A stretch of 64,000 bases of DNA from Caenibius tardaugens NBRC 16725 (GTDB lineage: Bacteria > Pseudomonadota > Alphaproteobacteria > Sphingomonadales > Sphingomonadaceae), in the NCBI RefSeq assembly GCF_003860345.1, contig NZ_CP034179.1, forward strand, positions 1,968,001 to 2,032,000, read 5' to 3'. The position numbers and the translations under genes were made by a program. Positions within the stretch are counted from its first letter, which is position 1; each line of letters opens with the position of its first letter. Below, piece by piece: positions 53,584 through 64,000 of this stretch. The notes below the pieces were generated by a model that saw nothing but the letters and a program-made list of their open reading frames with translations, was not told the origin of the DNA and searched no databases.

Positions 53584-54252
53584 ATGGCCATAACTCCCTT
53601 AATCTCTCCCTCGATCCTTTCTGCCGATTTTGCCCGGTTGGGTGAAGAAGTGCGCGCAATTGACGAAGCCGGCGCCGACTGGATTCATGTCGATGTGATG
53701 GATGGGCATTTTGTCCCCAATCTCACAATCGGCCCCAATGTGGTGAAGGCGATCCGCAGATGGTCGGACAAGCCGTTCGATGTGCATCTGATGATTTCCC
53801 CCGTGGACGCCTACCTCGAAGCATTCGCCGAAGCGGGCGCGGATATCATCACGGTCCACCCCGAAGCCGGGCCGCATGTGCATCGCACGGTGCAGGCGAT
53901 CAAGGGGCTGGGCAAGAAGGCGGGTATTTCGCTCAATCCTGCAACCCCGGCCAAAATGCTGGATTACCTGATCGACGAGATCGATCTGGTTCTGGTGATG
54001 AGCGTTAATCCCGGCTTTGGCGGGCAGAGCTTCATTTCCAGCCAGCTTCGCAAGATCGAGGCTGTGCGCAAGATGATCGACAAGACCGGTCGTGCCATTC
54101 ATCTCGAGGTGGATGGCGGGGTCAATCCCGAAATCGCGCGGCAATGCGTGGATGCCGGGGCCGATGTGCTGGTGGCGGGTTCCGCCGCTTTCAAAGGTGG
54201 CCCGGATCAATATGCGCCGAACATCGTTGCACTGAAAGGCGGCCGTGAGTGA
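53584..54252 (+). CDS. rpe: Ribulose-phosphate 3-epimerase
   Basis: The start at 53584 gives 222 residues of a TIM-barrel epimerase. Metal ligands are in the motifs [10 protein letters not shown] and D-V-H-L-M, and the phosphate loop is G-F-G-G-Q-S-F. It interconverts ribulose-5-phosphate and xylulose-5-phosphate in the pentose phosphate pathway. The stop overlaps the start of the next gene as GTGA. Twenty-two residues upstream of the chosen start are not needed. Confidence 0.95.
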   Translation: MAITPLISPSILSADFARLGEEVRAIDEAGADWIHVDVMDGHFVPNLTIGPNVVKAIRRWSDKPFDVHLMISPVDAYLEAFAEAGADIITVHPEAGPHVHRTVQAIKGLGKKAGISLNPATPAKMLDYLIDEIDLVLVMSVNPGFGGQSFISSQLRKIEAVRKMIDKTGRAIHLEVDGGVNPEIARQCVDAGADVLVAGSAAFKGGPDQYAPNIVALKGGRE

Positions 54253-56144
54253 ACGACGCCGCGACGCAGAACCAATCGGCACTGCGCCGCGACGATGTGA
54301 ACGGCAGCCCTCGCACGGGTTCGGAGGGAGCGATGGCCATACCGCTGGCACAGTTGGATGAACCGCTTGCGCGGTCTCATTCCGCGGCAGGTGACGGGAA
54401 AGACGATCGCGGGACATTGATCGAACCGGGCCGGGCCCTGGCTCTGGCGGAATTCGCGCCGGATTCGCTGGGCACGACGGAGCGGTTCATGCGCTTCGCC
54501 TATCGCATGGGCGTGCCGGGTCCGGTGCTCTGTTCGCCGTTTCGCAAGGCCACCAAGACACGCCTGCTGGCCACGGTGGAAAGCCCGCTGGTGGGCGATC
54601 GCGCGGCGGGGGTGGCCCTGCGCGCCGGGCATTTTCTCATCAACGGGGTCAAGGCTCCGATTGCCCAGATCGATTTCAGCCCCGCTGCCAAGCTGACGCC
54701 GCCGTTCGAACGGACCGTGCATGGGTTTACCTGGCTGGCGGATCTCGCGGCTTCGGCACCACGCGAACAATGCACCGCAACGGCGGAACGCATTCTTGCA
54801 TCGTGGCTGGATGCCAGCGGGAAGCCGGGCAAGGGGGCTTCGTGGAAGGTCGGCAATGCCGGTCTCCGGTTGCTGAACTGGTTCGTCTACGCGCCGCTTC
54901 TCCTGTCGGGCCATGACAAGGTTCTGCGTTCGCGCATGCTGGCGGAAATGGCGGTGACGGCCCGCTGGCTGGATCGCAATATCGGCAAGGCGGAAGACCG
55001 GCTGGCGGAAGTGGCGGGATGGGCTGCCATCACCGCTGCGGGCGTTCTGCTGCCCGATGGGCGGCCTCGGCGCCTGTTCGGTGAAGCGGGGCTGATCCGT
55101 GCGCTGGGTGATCTGGTGGGGGATGATGGTGGCGTGCTGTCGCGCAGCCCGCTCGACCAGATGGACGCAATTGGCCTGCTGGTCGAATTGCATGCCTGTT
55201 ATCGCGCGATCCGCGTCGATCCACCGCAGGCGATCGAGGTCATGCTGGGCATGCTCGTGCCGCCCCTGCTGGCGCTGGTGCATGGCGATGGCGGGCTGGG
55301 CAACTGGCAGGGGGCGGGCGCGGTCTGGCCCGATCGTGTGGCTGCGCTGGTCGAGGCCACGGGCGTACGGGCCCGGCCGCTGCGCGATGTGCGCCAATGG
55401 GGTTATCAGCGCGTTTCCGCAGGCAAGACCCTGCTGCAATTCGATGCGGCCCCGCCGCCGCTGGCACGTCATGCCCGCGCCGGGTGTGCGTCGACGCTGG
55501 CCTTGGAACTGTCCCATGGCGGACAGCGGATCATTGTGAACTGCGGGGGCGCCGCGCTCGCCGGCGGACAAATTCCGATGCGAATCGAACAGGGCCTGCG
55601 CGCTACCGCCGCCCATTCGACGCTGGTGCTGGATGACGTGAATTCCACCGCGGTGCTGATCAACGGCAAACTGGGCGGCGGCGTTGGCGAAGTCGAGGTC
55701 GATCGCCGCACGCTCGAACTGGAAGGGTCGGGCGCAACCCGTATCGAAGCCAGCCACGATGGCTATGTCGCGCGGTATGGTCTGATACATCGCCGTATTG
55801 TGCTTCTACGCGATGATGGCAGCGAACTGCGCGGCGAAGATGTGCTCATGCCTGAAGGGCGCAGGGGCAAGCGCGGGAAGATCAGTTTCGCGATCCGCTT
55901 TCACATCGGGCCCGGTGTGGAAGTGGGCCTCTCCGAAAACCGGAAAGGGGCGGGGCTGGCCCTGCCCGATGGCAGCTATTGGCAATTTGTCGCGAGTGGC
56001 GTTGACGACGTGGAACTTTCGATAGAAGAGAGCCTCTGGTCGGACGGCAGTGGCAGGCCACAGCCGATCCAACAGCTTGTCATGGCTGGGATGATTTCAC
56101 GCGGCGGCGGGAATTTCTCGTGGCTGCTCAAGAAAATGGGGTAG
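54249..56144 (+). CDS. Heparinase II/III-like protein
   Basis: The 631-residue product has no signal peptide and an alpha/alpha toroid followed by a beta-sandwich, typical of the heparinase II/III family. The phrases [10 protein letters not shown] and [10 protein letters not shown] are family-like. The GTG start overlaps rpe by 4 bases. The rpe/heparinase/purH order recurs, in my recollection, among sphingomonads. With no secretion signal, its substrate is probably cytoplasmic, or the annotation may mislead. Function is unknown. Confidence 0.8.
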   Translation: MNDAATQNQSALRRDDVNGSPRTGSEGAMAIPLAQLDEPLARSHSAAGDGKDDRGTLIEPGRALALAEFAPDSLGTTERFMRFAYRMGVPGPVLCSPFRKATKTRLLATVESPLVGDRAAGVALRAGHFLINGVKAPIAQIDFSPAAKLTPPFERTVHGFTWLADLAASAPREQCTATAERILASWLDASGKPGKGASWKVGNAGLRLLNWFVYAPLLLSGHDKVLRSRMLAEMAVTARWLDRNIGKAEDRLAEVAGWAAITAAGVLLPDGRPRRLFGEAGLIRALGDLVGDDGGVLSRSPLDQMDAIGLLVELHACYRAIRVDPPQAIEVMLGMLVPPLLALVHGDGGLGNWQGAGAVWPDRVAALVEATGVRARPLRDVRQWGYQRVSAGKTLLQFDAAPPPLARHARAGCASTLALELSHGGQRIIVNCGGAALAGGQIPMRIEQGLRATAAHSTLVLDDVNSTAVLINGKLGGGVGEVEVDRRTLELEGSGATRIEASHDGYVARYGLIHRRIVLLRDDGSELRGEDVLMPEGRRGKRGKISFAIRFHIGPGVEVGLSENRKGAGLALPDGSYWQFVASGVDDVELSIEESLWSDGSGRPQPIQQLVMAGMISRGGGNFSWLLKKMG

Positions 56145-56151
56145 TACCGCA

Positions 56152-57741
56152 ATGGCGGAAATTCAGATTAAGCGGGCACTGCTTTCGGTGTCCGACAAAA
56201 GCGGCTTGGTCGAACTGGGGCGGGAACTGGCCCGACTCGGGGTCGAACTGGTGTCCACTGGCGGCACAGCCAAGGCGCTGCGCGATGCCGGGCTGGACGT
56301 GAAGGACGTGTCCGACATCACCGGTTTTCCCGAAATGATGGATGGCCGTGTCAAAACGCTGCACCCGATGGTCCATGGCGGCCTGCTGGCGGTGCGCGAT
56401 AATGCGGACCATGCCAAGGCCATGGCCGATCACGCCATTGGGGCGATCGATCTCGTGGTGGTCAATCTCTACCCGTTCCAGCAGACCGTGGCCAAGGGCG
56501 CGGAACGCGATGAAGTGATCGAGAATATCGATATTGGCGGGCCGTCGATGGTGCGTTCTGCCGCCAAGAATCACGCGTTTGTGGCGATTGTCACCGATCC
56601 GGCCGATTATGCCACGCTGCTTGGCCAACTGGCCGATAAGGGCGGGGCGACCACGCTGGAATTCCGCAAGAAGCTGGCGGCAAAAGCCTTTGCTGCAACA
56701 GCGGCCTACGATTCGGCGATCAGCCAATGGTTTGCGAAAGTCGATCAGGGGGAAAAATTCCCCGAACGCCGCACAATGGCCAGCCGTCTGGTCACGACTT
56801 TGCGCTATGGCGAAAATCCGCATCAGGAAGCCGCGCTTTACGTGCCTGAAACCCCGTTCGGCAGCGGCGTTGCGCAGGCGGAACAGGTGCAGGGCAAGGA
56901 ACTGTCCTACAACAATTATAACGATGCCAACGCCGCGCTCGAACTGGCGGCGGAATTCGCAGGCGGCGATCCGGCGGTGGTGATCGTGAAGCATGCCAAC
57001 CCGTGCGGCGTCGCGCAACGCGGCACCCTGCTGGACGCGTGGAACGATGCGCTGGCGTGCGATTCCGTCTCGGCATTTGGTGGCATTGTCGCCACCAACG
57101 TGCCGCTTGACGGGCCGACAGCCGAAGCGATCTGCGAAATCTTCACCGAAGTGGTGGTTGCCCCCGGGGCAGACGACGCGGCACGCGCGGCTTTCGCCCG
57201 CAAGAAGAATCTGCGTCTGATGATCACCGATGGGCTGCCCGATCCGTTGCGGGCGGGCGTCAACCAAGTGGTGATCGCAGGTGGCCTGCTGGTGCAGGAT
57301 CGCGATAACGGGCACATCACCCCCGATATGCTCAAGGTCGTGACGAAGCGCGCGCCGACCGAACAGGAACTGCAGGATTGCCTGTTCGCCTGGACCGTCG
57401 CCAAGCATGTGAAGTCGAACGCGATCGTTTATGTGAAGGATGGGGCCACGGCCGGGATCGGCGCGGGTCAGATGAACCGCCGTGACAGCGCCCGCATCGC
57501 TGCAATCAAGGCGCGCGAAGCGGCTGAACAGCACGACTGGGCCGCACCGCGCACCGTGGGCAGCGCGGTTGCATCCGATGCGTTCTTCCCGTTTGCCGAC
57601 GGCTTGCTCGCGGCGGTCGAGGCTGGTGCCACCGCAGTGATCCAGCCGGGCGGTTCCATCCGTGACGAGGAAGTGATCAAGGCCGCCGACGAAGCCGGCC
57701 TTGCCATGGTCTTCACCGGGATGCGCCATTTCCGCCACTGA
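56152..57741 (+). CDS. purH: AICAR transformylase / IMP cyclohydrolase
   Basis: The 529-residue product has the IMP cyclohydrolase domain ([10 protein letters not shown], then V-S-T-G-G-T-A) and the AICAR formyltransferase domain ([13 protein letters not shown]). It does the last two steps of purine synthesis. The start is 7 bases after the heparinase-like stop. Length matches the family. Confidence 0.97.
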   Translation: MAEIQIKRALLSVSDKSGLVELGRELARLGVELVSTGGTAKALRDAGLDVKDVSDITGFPEMMDGRVKTLHPMVHGGLLAVRDNADHAKAMADHAIGAIDLVVVNLYPFQQTVAKGAERDEVIENIDIGGPSMVRSAAKNHAFVAIVTDPADYATLLGQLADKGGATTLEFRKKLAAKAFAATAAYDSAISQWFAKVDQGEKFPERRTMASRLVTTLRYGENPHQEAALYVPETPFGSGVAQAEQVQGKELSYNNYNDANAALELAAEFAGGDPAVVIVKHANPCGVAQRGTLLDAWNDALACDSVSAFGGIVATNVPLDGPTAEAICEIFTEVVVAPGADDAARAAFARKKNLRLMITDGLPDPLRAGVNQVVIAGGLLVQDRDNGHITPDMLKVVTKRAPTEQELQDCLFAWTVAKHVKSNAIVYVKDGATAGIGAGQMNRRDSARIAAIKAREAAEQHDWAAPRTVGSAVASDAFFPFADGLLAAVEAGATAVIQPGGSIRDEEVIKAADEAGLAMVFTGMRHFRH

Positions 57742-57922
57742 TCGCTAGTGTGGTGGATTTGAAATGCGCTCAGCGCGTGCCTGACCATGCTGCGAACTTC
57801 AGATCTGGGCCACTAGAGGGCAGGTGAACGCCTGCCTTCCGGCGAGTTCAGGCAAGGGCAAGCCGCGCCAGTGCATCTGGTGCGGCACGCCTTTTGGAAA
57901 AACAGCAGACGGATTGATTGCC

Positions 57923-58033
57923 ATGATCCGGGTTAAAGACGATGTATATCGCAATTTCGCATTCGGCTTCGGCGCCGGTGCGGTGATTGTTCTCCTCCAT
58001 TTCCTCAACGCGGCGGGCGCGGCCGCCGTCTGA
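57923..58033 (+). CDS. Possible 36-residue small membrane protein
   Basis: The short frame encodes M-I-R-V-K-D-D-V-Y-R-N-F then one hydrophobic segment (G-A-G-A-V-I-V-L-L-H-F-L) and a short tail. A charged start followed by one membrane segment is a plausible small protein. The ribosome-binding site is weak. A longer frame starting with GTG at 57824 would give 69 residues. It is reported for completeness and is uncertain. Confidence 0.3.
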   Translation: MIRVKDDVYRNFAFGFGAGAVIVLLHFLNAAGAAAV

Positions 58034-58152
58034 CGCGGGGTGAGGGCATGTCTGGCCTTCTTTGCTCGCCGCCGCCAGCATGGCCCCTTTTGCCGTATGG
58101 TCTTTGTCAGCGGTTGATTGCCCCTGCGGCCATGCATGCCTATGTTGGTCTT

Positions 58153-58617
58153 ATGGCTGGGCATCATCATCACAGTGAAATATCGGGCGACGGGCTGGTC
58201 GATGCCGCGCGCGCGGTTCTGACCAATGCGGGCGAACAGTGGACCGATATGCGTGCGGACGTGTTCCGGGCGCTGGCAACGGCGGAAAAACCCGCCTCGG
58301 CCTATGATGTTGCGGAACAGCTTTCCGCCCTGCGCGGGAAACGGGTGGCGGCCAACAGCGTCTATCGCATTCTCGACCTGTTCGTGCGCACCAATCTGGC
58401 CAACCGGATTGAAAGCGCGAACGCCTATCTGGCCAATGTGCATCCGGGATGCCGCCATGATTGCATTTTCCTGATCTGCGATAAATGCGGACAGGCGATC
58501 CATGTGGATGACGATGGGCTGACCGGCGCCCTGCGCAAGGCGGGCCAGCAGGCCGGCTTTGCGGATGTCCGACCGGTGGTGGAATTGCGCGGGCTGTGCA
58601 ATGCCTGCGCAGTATAA
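58153..58617 (+). CDS. zur: Zinc uptake regulator (Fur family)
   Basis: The start at 58153 gives 154 residues with a His-rich N-terminus (M-A-G-H-H-H-H-S-E). The winged helix has V-A-A-N-S-V-Y-R-I-L-D-L, and the structural zinc pair is C-D-K-C and C-N-A-C. The length and the cysteine pairs fit Zur rather than Fur. It represses zinc uptake genes when zinc is ample. No Zur box was recognised in its own upstream region. Longer frames are rejected because they lack family features. Confidence 0.88.
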   Translation: MAGHHHHSEISGDGLVDAARAVLTNAGEQWTDMRADVFRALATAEKPASAYDVAEQLSALRGKRVAANSVYRILDLFVRTNLANRIESANAYLANVHPGCRHDCIFLICDKCGQAIHVDDDGLTGALRKAGQQAGFADVRPVVELRGLCNACAV

Positions 58618-58674
58618 TTTTCTGCCGGTTACTGTTCATCGACAGGCAGGGTTTTGCAGTGTAAGCGCCCGGCG

Positions 58675-60597
58675 ATGACCGATAACCCGGCCACCCCCTT
58701 GCTTGATCGCGTTCTGATTCCAGCGGATTTGCGGAAGCTCGAGCCGTCACAACTGCGCCAGTTCGCGGCGGAACTGCGCGCGGAAATGATCGCGGCTGTC
58801 GGCCAGACGGGCGGCCATCTCGGCTCTGGTCTGGGCGTTGTCGAACTGACGGTCGCGTTGCACTATGTGTTCAATACGCCGGAAGACCGCGTGGTCTGGG
58901 ACGTTGGCCATCAGGCCTACCCCCACAAGATCATCACCGGCCGGCGTGACCGGATTCGTACGATTCGTCAGGGCGGTGGGCTGTCCGGGTTCACAAAGCG
59001 CAGCGAAAGCGAATACGATCCGTTCGGAACGGCGCATTCCTCCACTTCCATTTCGGCGGCGCTGGGATTTGCCATTGCCAACAAAATGGCGGGAAAACCC
59101 GGCAAGGGGATCGCGGTGATCGGCGATGGCGCGATGAGCGCGGGCATGGCCTACGAAGCGATGAACAACGCCGAACAGGCAGGCAACCGGCTGGTCGTTA
59201 TTCTCAACGACAACGATATGTCGATCGCTCCGCCGGTCGGTGGACTTTCCGCCTATCTCGCCCGGCTGGTCTCCAGCGGGCGGTTCCTGGGCCTGCGGGA
59301 ACTGGCGAAGAAGTTTGCCCGCCGCCTGCCCCGACCCCTGCATGTTGCCGCGCGCAAGACCGATGAATTCGCCCGTGGCATGGCGATGGGCGGCACCCTG
59401 TTCGAAGAATTGGGCTTCTATTACGTGGGGCCGATTGACGGGCACGATCTCGATGCCCTGATCCCGGTGCTGCAGAATGTCCGCGATGCGGCGGAAGGGC
59501 CGATTCTCGTCCATGTGGTGACGCAGAAGGGCAAGGGTTACGCCCCTGCCGAAGCGGCGGAAGACAAGTATCACGGCGTCCAGAAGTTCGACGTTATCAC
59601 GGGCGAACAGAAGAAAAGCACCGGTGGCCCTCCCGCCTATCAGAATGTGTTCGGCGAAACGCTGGCCCGGCTGGCGGACAGCGATCCGCGTATCTGTGCG
59701 ATTACCGCAGCGATGCCGTCGGGCACCGGGGTGGATAAATTTGCCCGCGCGCATCCCGACCGCGCCTTCGATGTGGGGATTGCGGAACAGCATGCCGTAA
59801 CTTTCGCTGCAGGCCTTGCGGCAGAAGGCATGCGTCCGTTTGCGGCGATCTATTCCACGTTCCTGCAGCGCGCGTTCGATCAGGTGGTGCACGATGTCTG
59901 CATCCAGAACCTGCCGGTGCGCTTTGCGATCGATCGTGCCGGACTTGTCGGTGCGGATGGGGCGACGCACGCTGGCAGTTTTGACATAACCTATCTTGCC
60001 ACACTGCCGAATATGGTGGTGATGGCCCCTGCGGACGAAGCGGAACTGGTCCATATGACCTACACCGCCGCCGAATATGATCAGGGGCCGATTGCCTTTC
60101 GCTATCCGCGCGGGGCGGGGACGGGCGTGCCCCTGCCTGAAACGCCGGAACTGCTGCCGGTCGGCAAGGGCCGGATCGTGCGCGAAGGCAGCAAGGTGGC
60201 GTTGCTTTCTCTGGGGACGCGCCTTGCCGAAAGCCTCAAGGCGGCAGATCAACTGGATGCGAAGGGATTGTCGACCACCGTTGCCGATCTGCGCTTCGCC
60301 AAGCCGCTCGATTCAGAACTGATCCGCCGCCTGATCGCAACCCACGAAGTGGTTGTGACGATCGAGGAGGGCAGCATCGGCGGGCTGGGTGCGCATGTCC
60401 TGACATTGGCGAGCGATGAAGGTCTGACCGATACCGGCCTGAAAATCCGCACCATGCGTTTGCCCGACGTGTTTCAGGATCACGACACCCCCGACCGCCA
60501 GTATGACGAGGCGGGATTGAACGCGCCGCAGATCGTCGACACGGTGCTGAAGGCGCTGCGCCATAACAGTGCGGGTGTGGAAGAAGCCCGGGCCTGA
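58675..60597 (+). CDS. dxs: 1-deoxy-D-xylulose-5-phosphate synthase
   Basis: The 640-residue product has the thiamine diphosphate binding motifs G-D-G-A-M-S-A-G-M and the catalytic-region H in G-Q-T-G-G-H-L-G-S. The second domain shows [11 protein letters not shown], and the transketolase-like C-terminus is complete. It catalyses the first step of the MEP isoprenoid pathway from pyruvate and glyceraldehyde-3-phosphate. Seven upstream codons are not needed. The enzyme feeds isoprenoids such as the polyprenyl lipids used by the glycan genes elsewhere in the window. Confidence 0.97.
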   Translation: MTDNPATPLLDRVLIPADLRKLEPSQLRQFAAELRAEMIAAVGQTGGHLGSGLGVVELTVALHYVFNTPEDRVVWDVGHQAYPHKIITGRRDRIRTIRQGGGLSGFTKRSESEYDPFGTAHSSTSISAALGFAIANKMAGKPGKGIAVIGDGAMSAGMAYEAMNNAEQAGNRLVVILNDNDMSIAPPVGGLSAYLARLVSSGRFLGLRELAKKFARRLPRPLHVAARKTDEFARGMAMGGTLFEELGFYYVGPIDGHDLDALIPVLQNVRDAAEGPILVHVVTQKGKGYAPAEAAEDKYHGVQKFDVITGEQKKSTGGPPAYQNVFGETLARLADSDPRICAITAAMPSGTGVDKFARAHPDRAFDVGIAEQHAVTFAAGLAAEGMRPFAAIYSTFLQRAFDQVVHDVCIQNLPVRFAIDRAGLVGADGATHAGSFDITYLATLPNMVVMAPADEAELVHMTYTAAEYDQGPIAFRYPRGAGTGVPLPETPELLPVGKGRIVREGSKVALLSLGTRLAESLKAADQLDAKGLSTTVADLRFAKPLDSELIRRLIATHEVVVTIEEGSIGGLGAHVLTLASDEGLTDTGLKIRTMRLPDVFQDHDTPDRQYDEAGLNAPQIVDTVLKALRHNSAGVEEARA

Positions 60598-60614
60598 CGG
60601 GCCTGCCCAACCGT

Positions 60615-61301
60615 TCAGAGCCAGTGCCAGATGCCTGCTGCGAACCCGTTCGCGGGCTTGTGCAGCCAGGTTATGCCAAGCCACAGAATCAGCGCCACCA
60701 ACCATAAGCCGATCCCGGCTGCGGGCAGCCGCGACCAACGCGGCCAATAACTGGTCTGCGCGGTCCAGTTGTTCCAGGCCGTGCCCAGGGCGGCCGCTTT
60801 CTTGCGATCCTGCAGGTGCGCGCCCAGCAGGGCGAGCACGATGATTGCACCGGCAAGCACGAAGGACCGCGCAGTAGGCATGACAAGGATGTGAGCGAAG
60901 CCCCAAAGCGCGAAACCCCACATCATCGGATGACGCGTGATCGCGAACACGCCGTGTACTTTGGCGGCGGAAACTGTGGCGGCGGGCGTGTCAGGCAAGG
61001 CGGGATTACCCCGCAGCGATCCGATGAACAGCACCAGCGCCACCAACGTGATCGCACTGGCGATGGCCCAGGGGAGATCCGCCATGCCGTTCCACAGGGG
61101 CGCCCCGGTGCCCCAGGCTGCGCGAAAAGCCAGGACCATCCATGCAAAGGTGGCAAGGCTGACCAGCGAATAGAGACCGAGGAAGCCCTTTTCGCCCAGC
61201 TTGCCAATCAGCGGAGCGCGCAAGGGGTGTGACAGCACGAAGTGGCTGCCAACAAAGCTGATGCACGCGGCCAGCAGGGATGTCAGCGCAGGATCCTTCA
61301 T
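60615..61301 (-). CDS. NnrU-family membrane protein
   Basis: The start at 61301 follows GGAGAAGG and gives a 228-residue membrane protein with about six helices. The family phrase is F-A-I-T-R-H-P-M-M-W-G-F-A-L-W-G-F-A. NnrU-like proteins were linked to nitric oxide reduction, and related methyltransferases share the fold. There is no denitrification gene near. It converges with dxs at 18 bases. Confidence 0.85.
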   Translation of the reverse strand: MKDPALTSLLAACISFVGSHFVLSHPLRAPLIGKLGEKGFLGLYSLVSLATFAWMVLAFRAAWGTGAPLWNGMADLPWAIASAITLVALVLFIGSLRGNPALPDTPAATVSAAKVHGVFAITRHPMMWGFALWGFAHILVMPTARSFVLAGAIIVLALLGAHLQDRKKAAALGTAWNNWTAQTSYWPRWSRLPAAGIGLWLVALILWLGITWLHKPANGFAAGIWHWL

Positions 61302-61336
61302 GCCTTCTCCCACCGCGATGACGATGCGCCTTTATG

Positions 61337-62992
61337 TCAGGGGTTGGGGCCGGTTTGCGGCCGGATGCCCGCAGCTTGCGGCTCACCGATTTCTTCCTGC
61401 CCCAGGAGGTCGTTATCGACATTGCGATCACCCAGCGTATCGACGTGCATCCAGCGTTTGACGATCGGGGACAGCAGGAGCACCACCACCGCGACGCCGA
61501 TCGTGATCCAGCCAATCTGGTTGTATATCGACAAGGTCAGTTCCTTCGACATTTCGCCGCTTTCGCCGCCGGTCGCCTCGCCGATCTTGCCCGCCACGAA
61601 ATTGCCCACCGCGCTCATGTAAAACCATGCGCCCATGATGAAGCTGCCGAGATGGAGCGGCGCCAGACGGGTCATGGCGGACAGGCCTACAGGGGAAAGG
61701 CAAAGCTCGCCCGTGGTGGCCAGCAGATAGATGAGGAAGACGAAGATGACCGGCGTCATCGCGTCCATGCCCACCGCCCGTGCGCCCCAGACAAAGACGA
61801 GGAAGGACAGGCCAACCTGCACCAGCGCCAGCCCGAATTTCGCCGGCGCTGACGGTTCCAGTCCGCGCTTGCCGAGATAGGCCCACAAGGCTGCAAAAAC
61901 GGGCCCAAGAATGACGATGTAAATCGGGTTGATCGACTGGAACAGGCTGGTCGGTACACCCTGCCGGTCCACGAACCGGTCCGTATAGAGGCTGAGGCTG
62001 CCGCCGGCCTGTTCGAACAGGCCCCAGAAAATCGGGTTCAGCGCGATCAGAAACAGGATCGCAAACATGCGTTCGCGCGGTTCCTTGGGCAGCTTGAGCG
62101 CCTCGTAAAGTGTGTAGCCCAGCATGGCGATGCCGCAGACGATCAACAGGTTCTGGATGACGCCCTGATACTGGATCAGCAGCCAGATCACGACAACAGC
62201 GGCCGCGCCGGTGGCGTAGAGCGTTATTTCACGTACGGGCGCCAGCGGCACCGGCGGTTCGCCCTGCCCCTTCAGCGCGGCCTTGCCCACAACGAAAATG
62301 ATGAGGCCGAAAACCATGCCGATCCCGGCGAGGCCGAAGCCCCATGCCCAGCCGATGGTTTCGCCCAGATAGCCGACCAGGATCGTGCCCAGCGCCGCAC
62401 CGGTGTTCACGCCCATGTAGAAGATCGTATAGGCGGCATCGCGGCGGGTATCCGTCATGCGATAGAGCTGGCCAACGATCACGGAAATATTCGCTTTGAG
62501 GAAGCCCGAACCGACAATGATCAGCGCCAACGCCAGCCAGAAGACGTTGATTGCCGGATCGGCTTGTTTGATCAGCGGATCGGTTGCCCCATGCATGCCT
62601 TCGTAGGCCATGAAAAGATGGCCCAGCGCCAGCACGATGCCACCGAACAGCACGGCCTTGCGTTGCCCAAGCCAGCGATCGGCGAGATAGCCGCCAAGCA
62701 CCGGGGTGATATAGACCAGACTGGTATAGGCGCCGTAGATAAGGTTCGATTTGCCGTCCGAAAACAGCCAGAACTTCGTCAGGTAAAGGATGAGCAGCGC
62801 GCGCATCCCGTAATAGGAAAACCGTTCCCACATTTCCGCATAGAACAGGACGAACAAACCGCGCGGATGGCCAACCACTTCTTCGCTGTTGCGCGTTGCG
62901 ATCAGCCCACCGATGGCAAGAACAGCAAACAGGGCGGCAGCGGCGATCGCCGCGATCCAGTCACCCTCGTTCCAGCTGGAGATGTCTTTCAT
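61337..62992 (-). CDS. POT-family proton-dependent oligopeptide transporter
   Basis: The 551-residue product has about 14 membrane helices and the POT signature E-R-F-S-Y-Y-G-M-R-A-L-L near the N-terminus, preceded by an E-M-W context. It imports di- and tripeptides with protons. The gene stands alone. The 464 bases before the start are the shared promoter region with ihfB. Confidence 0.93.
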   Translation of the reverse strand: MKDISSWNEGDWIAAIAAAALFAVLAIGGLIATRNSEEVVGHPRGLFVLFYAEMWERFSYYGMRALLILYLTKFWLFSDGKSNLIYGAYTSLVYITPVLGGYLADRWLGQRKAVLFGGIVLALGHLFMAYEGMHGATDPLIKQADPAINVFWLALALIIVGSGFLKANISVIVGQLYRMTDTRRDAAYTIFYMGVNTGAALGTILVGYLGETIGWAWGFGLAGIGMVFGLIIFVVGKAALKGQGEPPVPLAPVREITLYATGAAAVVVIWLLIQYQGVIQNLLIVCGIAMLGYTLYEALKLPKEPRERMFAILFLIALNPIFWGLFEQAGGSLSLYTDRFVDRQGVPTSLFQSINPIYIVILGPVFAALWAYLGKRGLEPSAPAKFGLALVQVGLSFLVFVWGARAVGMDAMTPVIFVFLIYLLATTGELCLSPVGLSAMTRLAPLHLGSFIMGAWFYMSAVGNFVAGKIGEATGGESGEMSKELTLSIYNQIGWITIGVAVVVLLLSPIVKRWMHVDTLGDRNVDNDLLGQEEIGEPQAAGIRPQTGPNP

Positions 62993-63456
62993 CGGTTCCC
63001 CTTTTTCGTCTGTTCCTGGCGATATTTATCTGCCTCTTCTGCGCTGTAATCGCAAACAACGCGAGCGTTCAATGCGTTGCCCACCACGGATACGGTTGTG
63101 CATAGTTACTGCAGGCCGTTCTCTGGAAGGAGAAACGAGCAGTGCAATGGAATTATCAGACCTCTCTGCGCCTGTGTAAGCGTCTCGCATAAATTGGCTC
63201 TACACAGGCCTGTTTCCGCACTTTTTTGCGTTTTTCCGGTATGACGCTGTACGAAAGTACAGCGCCGGCACGCGTGTTATTGCGCAAGCGGCAAGCAATA
63301 TTGCGATAGTAAAAATAAATCTCGCGAAACAATTGCGATTTTCGCTCCTGTCTGGCAGTCTCCGGCCCCGGTCGCAGTGCTGTGATCGATGGTGTGATGC
63401 GAGGCTGGGCGCCAGGGTCCGGCTTCGGTCAGGATACGCAGTCGTGGAGGATTGCG
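62993..63456. other. Intergenic region between the POT transporter and ihfB
   Basis: About 464 bases separate the divergent POT and ihfB genes. The region holds the perfect hairpin listed below and an AT-rich stretch near 63285-63345. I see no gene in it. No rpsA gene lies upstream of ihfB. Confidence 0.6.
63245..63264. repeat. Perfect hairpin CGCTGTAC-GAAA-GTACAGCG
   Basis: Eight-base arms flank a GAAA tetraloop, an unusually stable RNA hairpin type. It lies 193 bases upstream of ihfB and 252 from the POT start. No T tract follows on either strand. It may be an operator or part of a leader. Confidence 0.5.
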
Positions 63457-63738
63457 ATGATCAGATCTGAATTGGTGGAATCCCTTGCCCGGGATAATCC
63501 GGAGTTGAGGGCGGAAGAGGTGGAACAGGTTGTCCATATCTTCTTCGATGAAATATCCCAGCGGCTGGCCGAAGGGGGCCGTGTGGAATTGCGTGGATTT
63601 GGTGCGTTTTCGATACGGGATCGCGATGCCCGCAAGGGGCGCAATCCGCGTACCGGCACATCCGTGGATGTTCCGGCCAAACGGGTGCCGTACTTCAAGG
63701 CGGGTAAGGAAATCCGTGATCGGCTCAACACCGACTAA
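63457..63738 (+). CDS. ihfB: Integration host factor beta subunit
   Basis: The ATG at 63457 follows GTGGAGG at 6 bases and gives 93 residues of the HU/IHF fold. Its phrase [10 protein letters not shown] and the loop [10 protein letters not shown] match IhfB. With IhfA it bends DNA at specific sites, including attachment sites of mobile elements. The absence of rpsA in front differs from the common arrangement. Confidence 0.93.
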   Translation: MIRSELVESLARDNPELRAEEVEQVVHIFFDEISQRLAEGGRVELRGFGAFSIRDRDARKGRNPRTGTSVDVPAKRVPYFKAGKEIRDRLNTD

Positions 63739-63771
63739 CCAACGCTATCGCGCTTTGCGGCTCATCCCCAA

Positions 63772-64000
63772 ATGACGCTGGCCCCTGCGTGGTCGACCTT
63801 GCCGGGTTTTCCGGGGGCTGATCCGGCAGCGGGTCTGGCGGGCGGGGCGCTTATTGGCCTCGCCGCCGCGCTCGTGCTTATCGGACTGGGGCGCATCGCC
63901 GGTGTATCGGGCCTTGCGGCAAGGGCCTTTGGCCTTGCTGACGATGGCCCGCCGCGCGGCATGGCGGTGCTGTTCATCCTTGGCCTGCCTCTTGGGGCAG
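63772..64000 (+). CDS. YeeE/YedE-family membrane protein, partial
   Basis: The gene runs off the right edge. The visible 76 residues start with P-A-W-S-T-L and then G-G-A-L-I-G-L-A-A-A-L-V-L-I-G-L-G-R-I-A, a membrane segment typical of the YeeE/YedE family. Such proteins import thiosulfate or related sulfur compounds, often as two half-proteins. The start lies 34 bases after ihfB. Confidence 0.7.
   Translation, partial: MTLAPAWSTLPGFPGADPAAGLAGGALIGLAAALVLIGLGRIAGVSGLAARAFGLADDGPPRGMAVLFILGLPLGA

Noticed and set aside
54207-55790. A 527-residue minus-strand frame over the heparinase-like gene
   Set aside because: It is an antisense shadow with no family feature.
56128-57738. A 536-residue minus-strand frame over purH
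   Set aside because: It is an antisense shadow of purH.
58747-60252. A 501-residue minus-strand frame over dxs
   Set aside because: It is an antisense shadow of dxs.
1-64000. CRISPR arrays, rRNA genes, complete insertion sequences
   Set aside because: No regular repeat-spacer pattern, rRNA sequence or transposase frame with terminal repeats was seen.

Overview
The window looks like chromosome of an alphaproteobacterium of the order Sphingomonadales (Novosphingobium, Sphingobium or Sphingomonas type). The evidence is high GC, two large TonB-dependent receptors, the rpe / heparinase-like / purH arrangement, a fused cysNC gene, and island metal genes of the kind sphingomonads carry. No rRNA genes, complete tRNA or CRISPR array were seen. 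Coordinates come from reading the sequence, and no database search was run.

Positions 1-15128 are accessory DNA, read here as the right end of an integrated heavy-metal island. A minus-strand unit (7528 down to the left edge) encodes a small secreted protein, the CzcC, CzcB and CzcA parts of an RND metal efflux pump, a lipoprotein, an SRPBCC-fold protein and a cation-diffusion exporter cut by the window edge. Next come a second cation-diffusion exporter divergent from a MerR regulator, with a textbook MerR operator between them, and a copper module of an OprC-like receptor, a private TonB protein and a DUF2946 protein. A universal-stress-type protein and a tyrosine recombinase follow. The island ends at a 45-bp copy of the 3' part of a tRNA-Arg(CCG) gene (15084-15128), as expected for integration into that tRNA.

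From 15.1 to 32.5 kb lie an MFS transporter with a divergent TetR regulator, a membrane GGDEF-EAL protein, a glycosyltransferase, an OmpR-type two-component pair, a sulfatase plus TonB receptor locus with a divergent double TetR regulator, a hotdog-like protein and a PhoX-type phosphatase.

From 32.6 to 37.9 kb four translationally coupled genes (a dolichol-phosphate-mannose-synthase-like GT2, an unrecognised 542-residue protein, an LPG-synthase-type membrane protein and a GT-C-like membrane enzyme) look like a lipid-linked sugar pathway. A thiolase and the sulfate activation operon cysD-cysNC-cysQ follow, with a divergent LuxR-type regulator.

From 45.0 to 52.9 kb is a surface glycan and lipid cluster: a Wzx-like flippase, two nucleotidyltransferases, a glycosyltransferase, a HIT protein, a CDP-alcohol phosphotransferase, a lipid-kinase-like protein and a protein with a possible Tam41-like nucleotidyltransferase motif. 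It is the best candidate here for an undescribed pathway. The right end is mostly housekeeping: rpe, a heparinase-like gene, purH, zur, dxs, an NnrU-family gene, a POT transporter, ihfB and the start of a YeeE/YedE gene.
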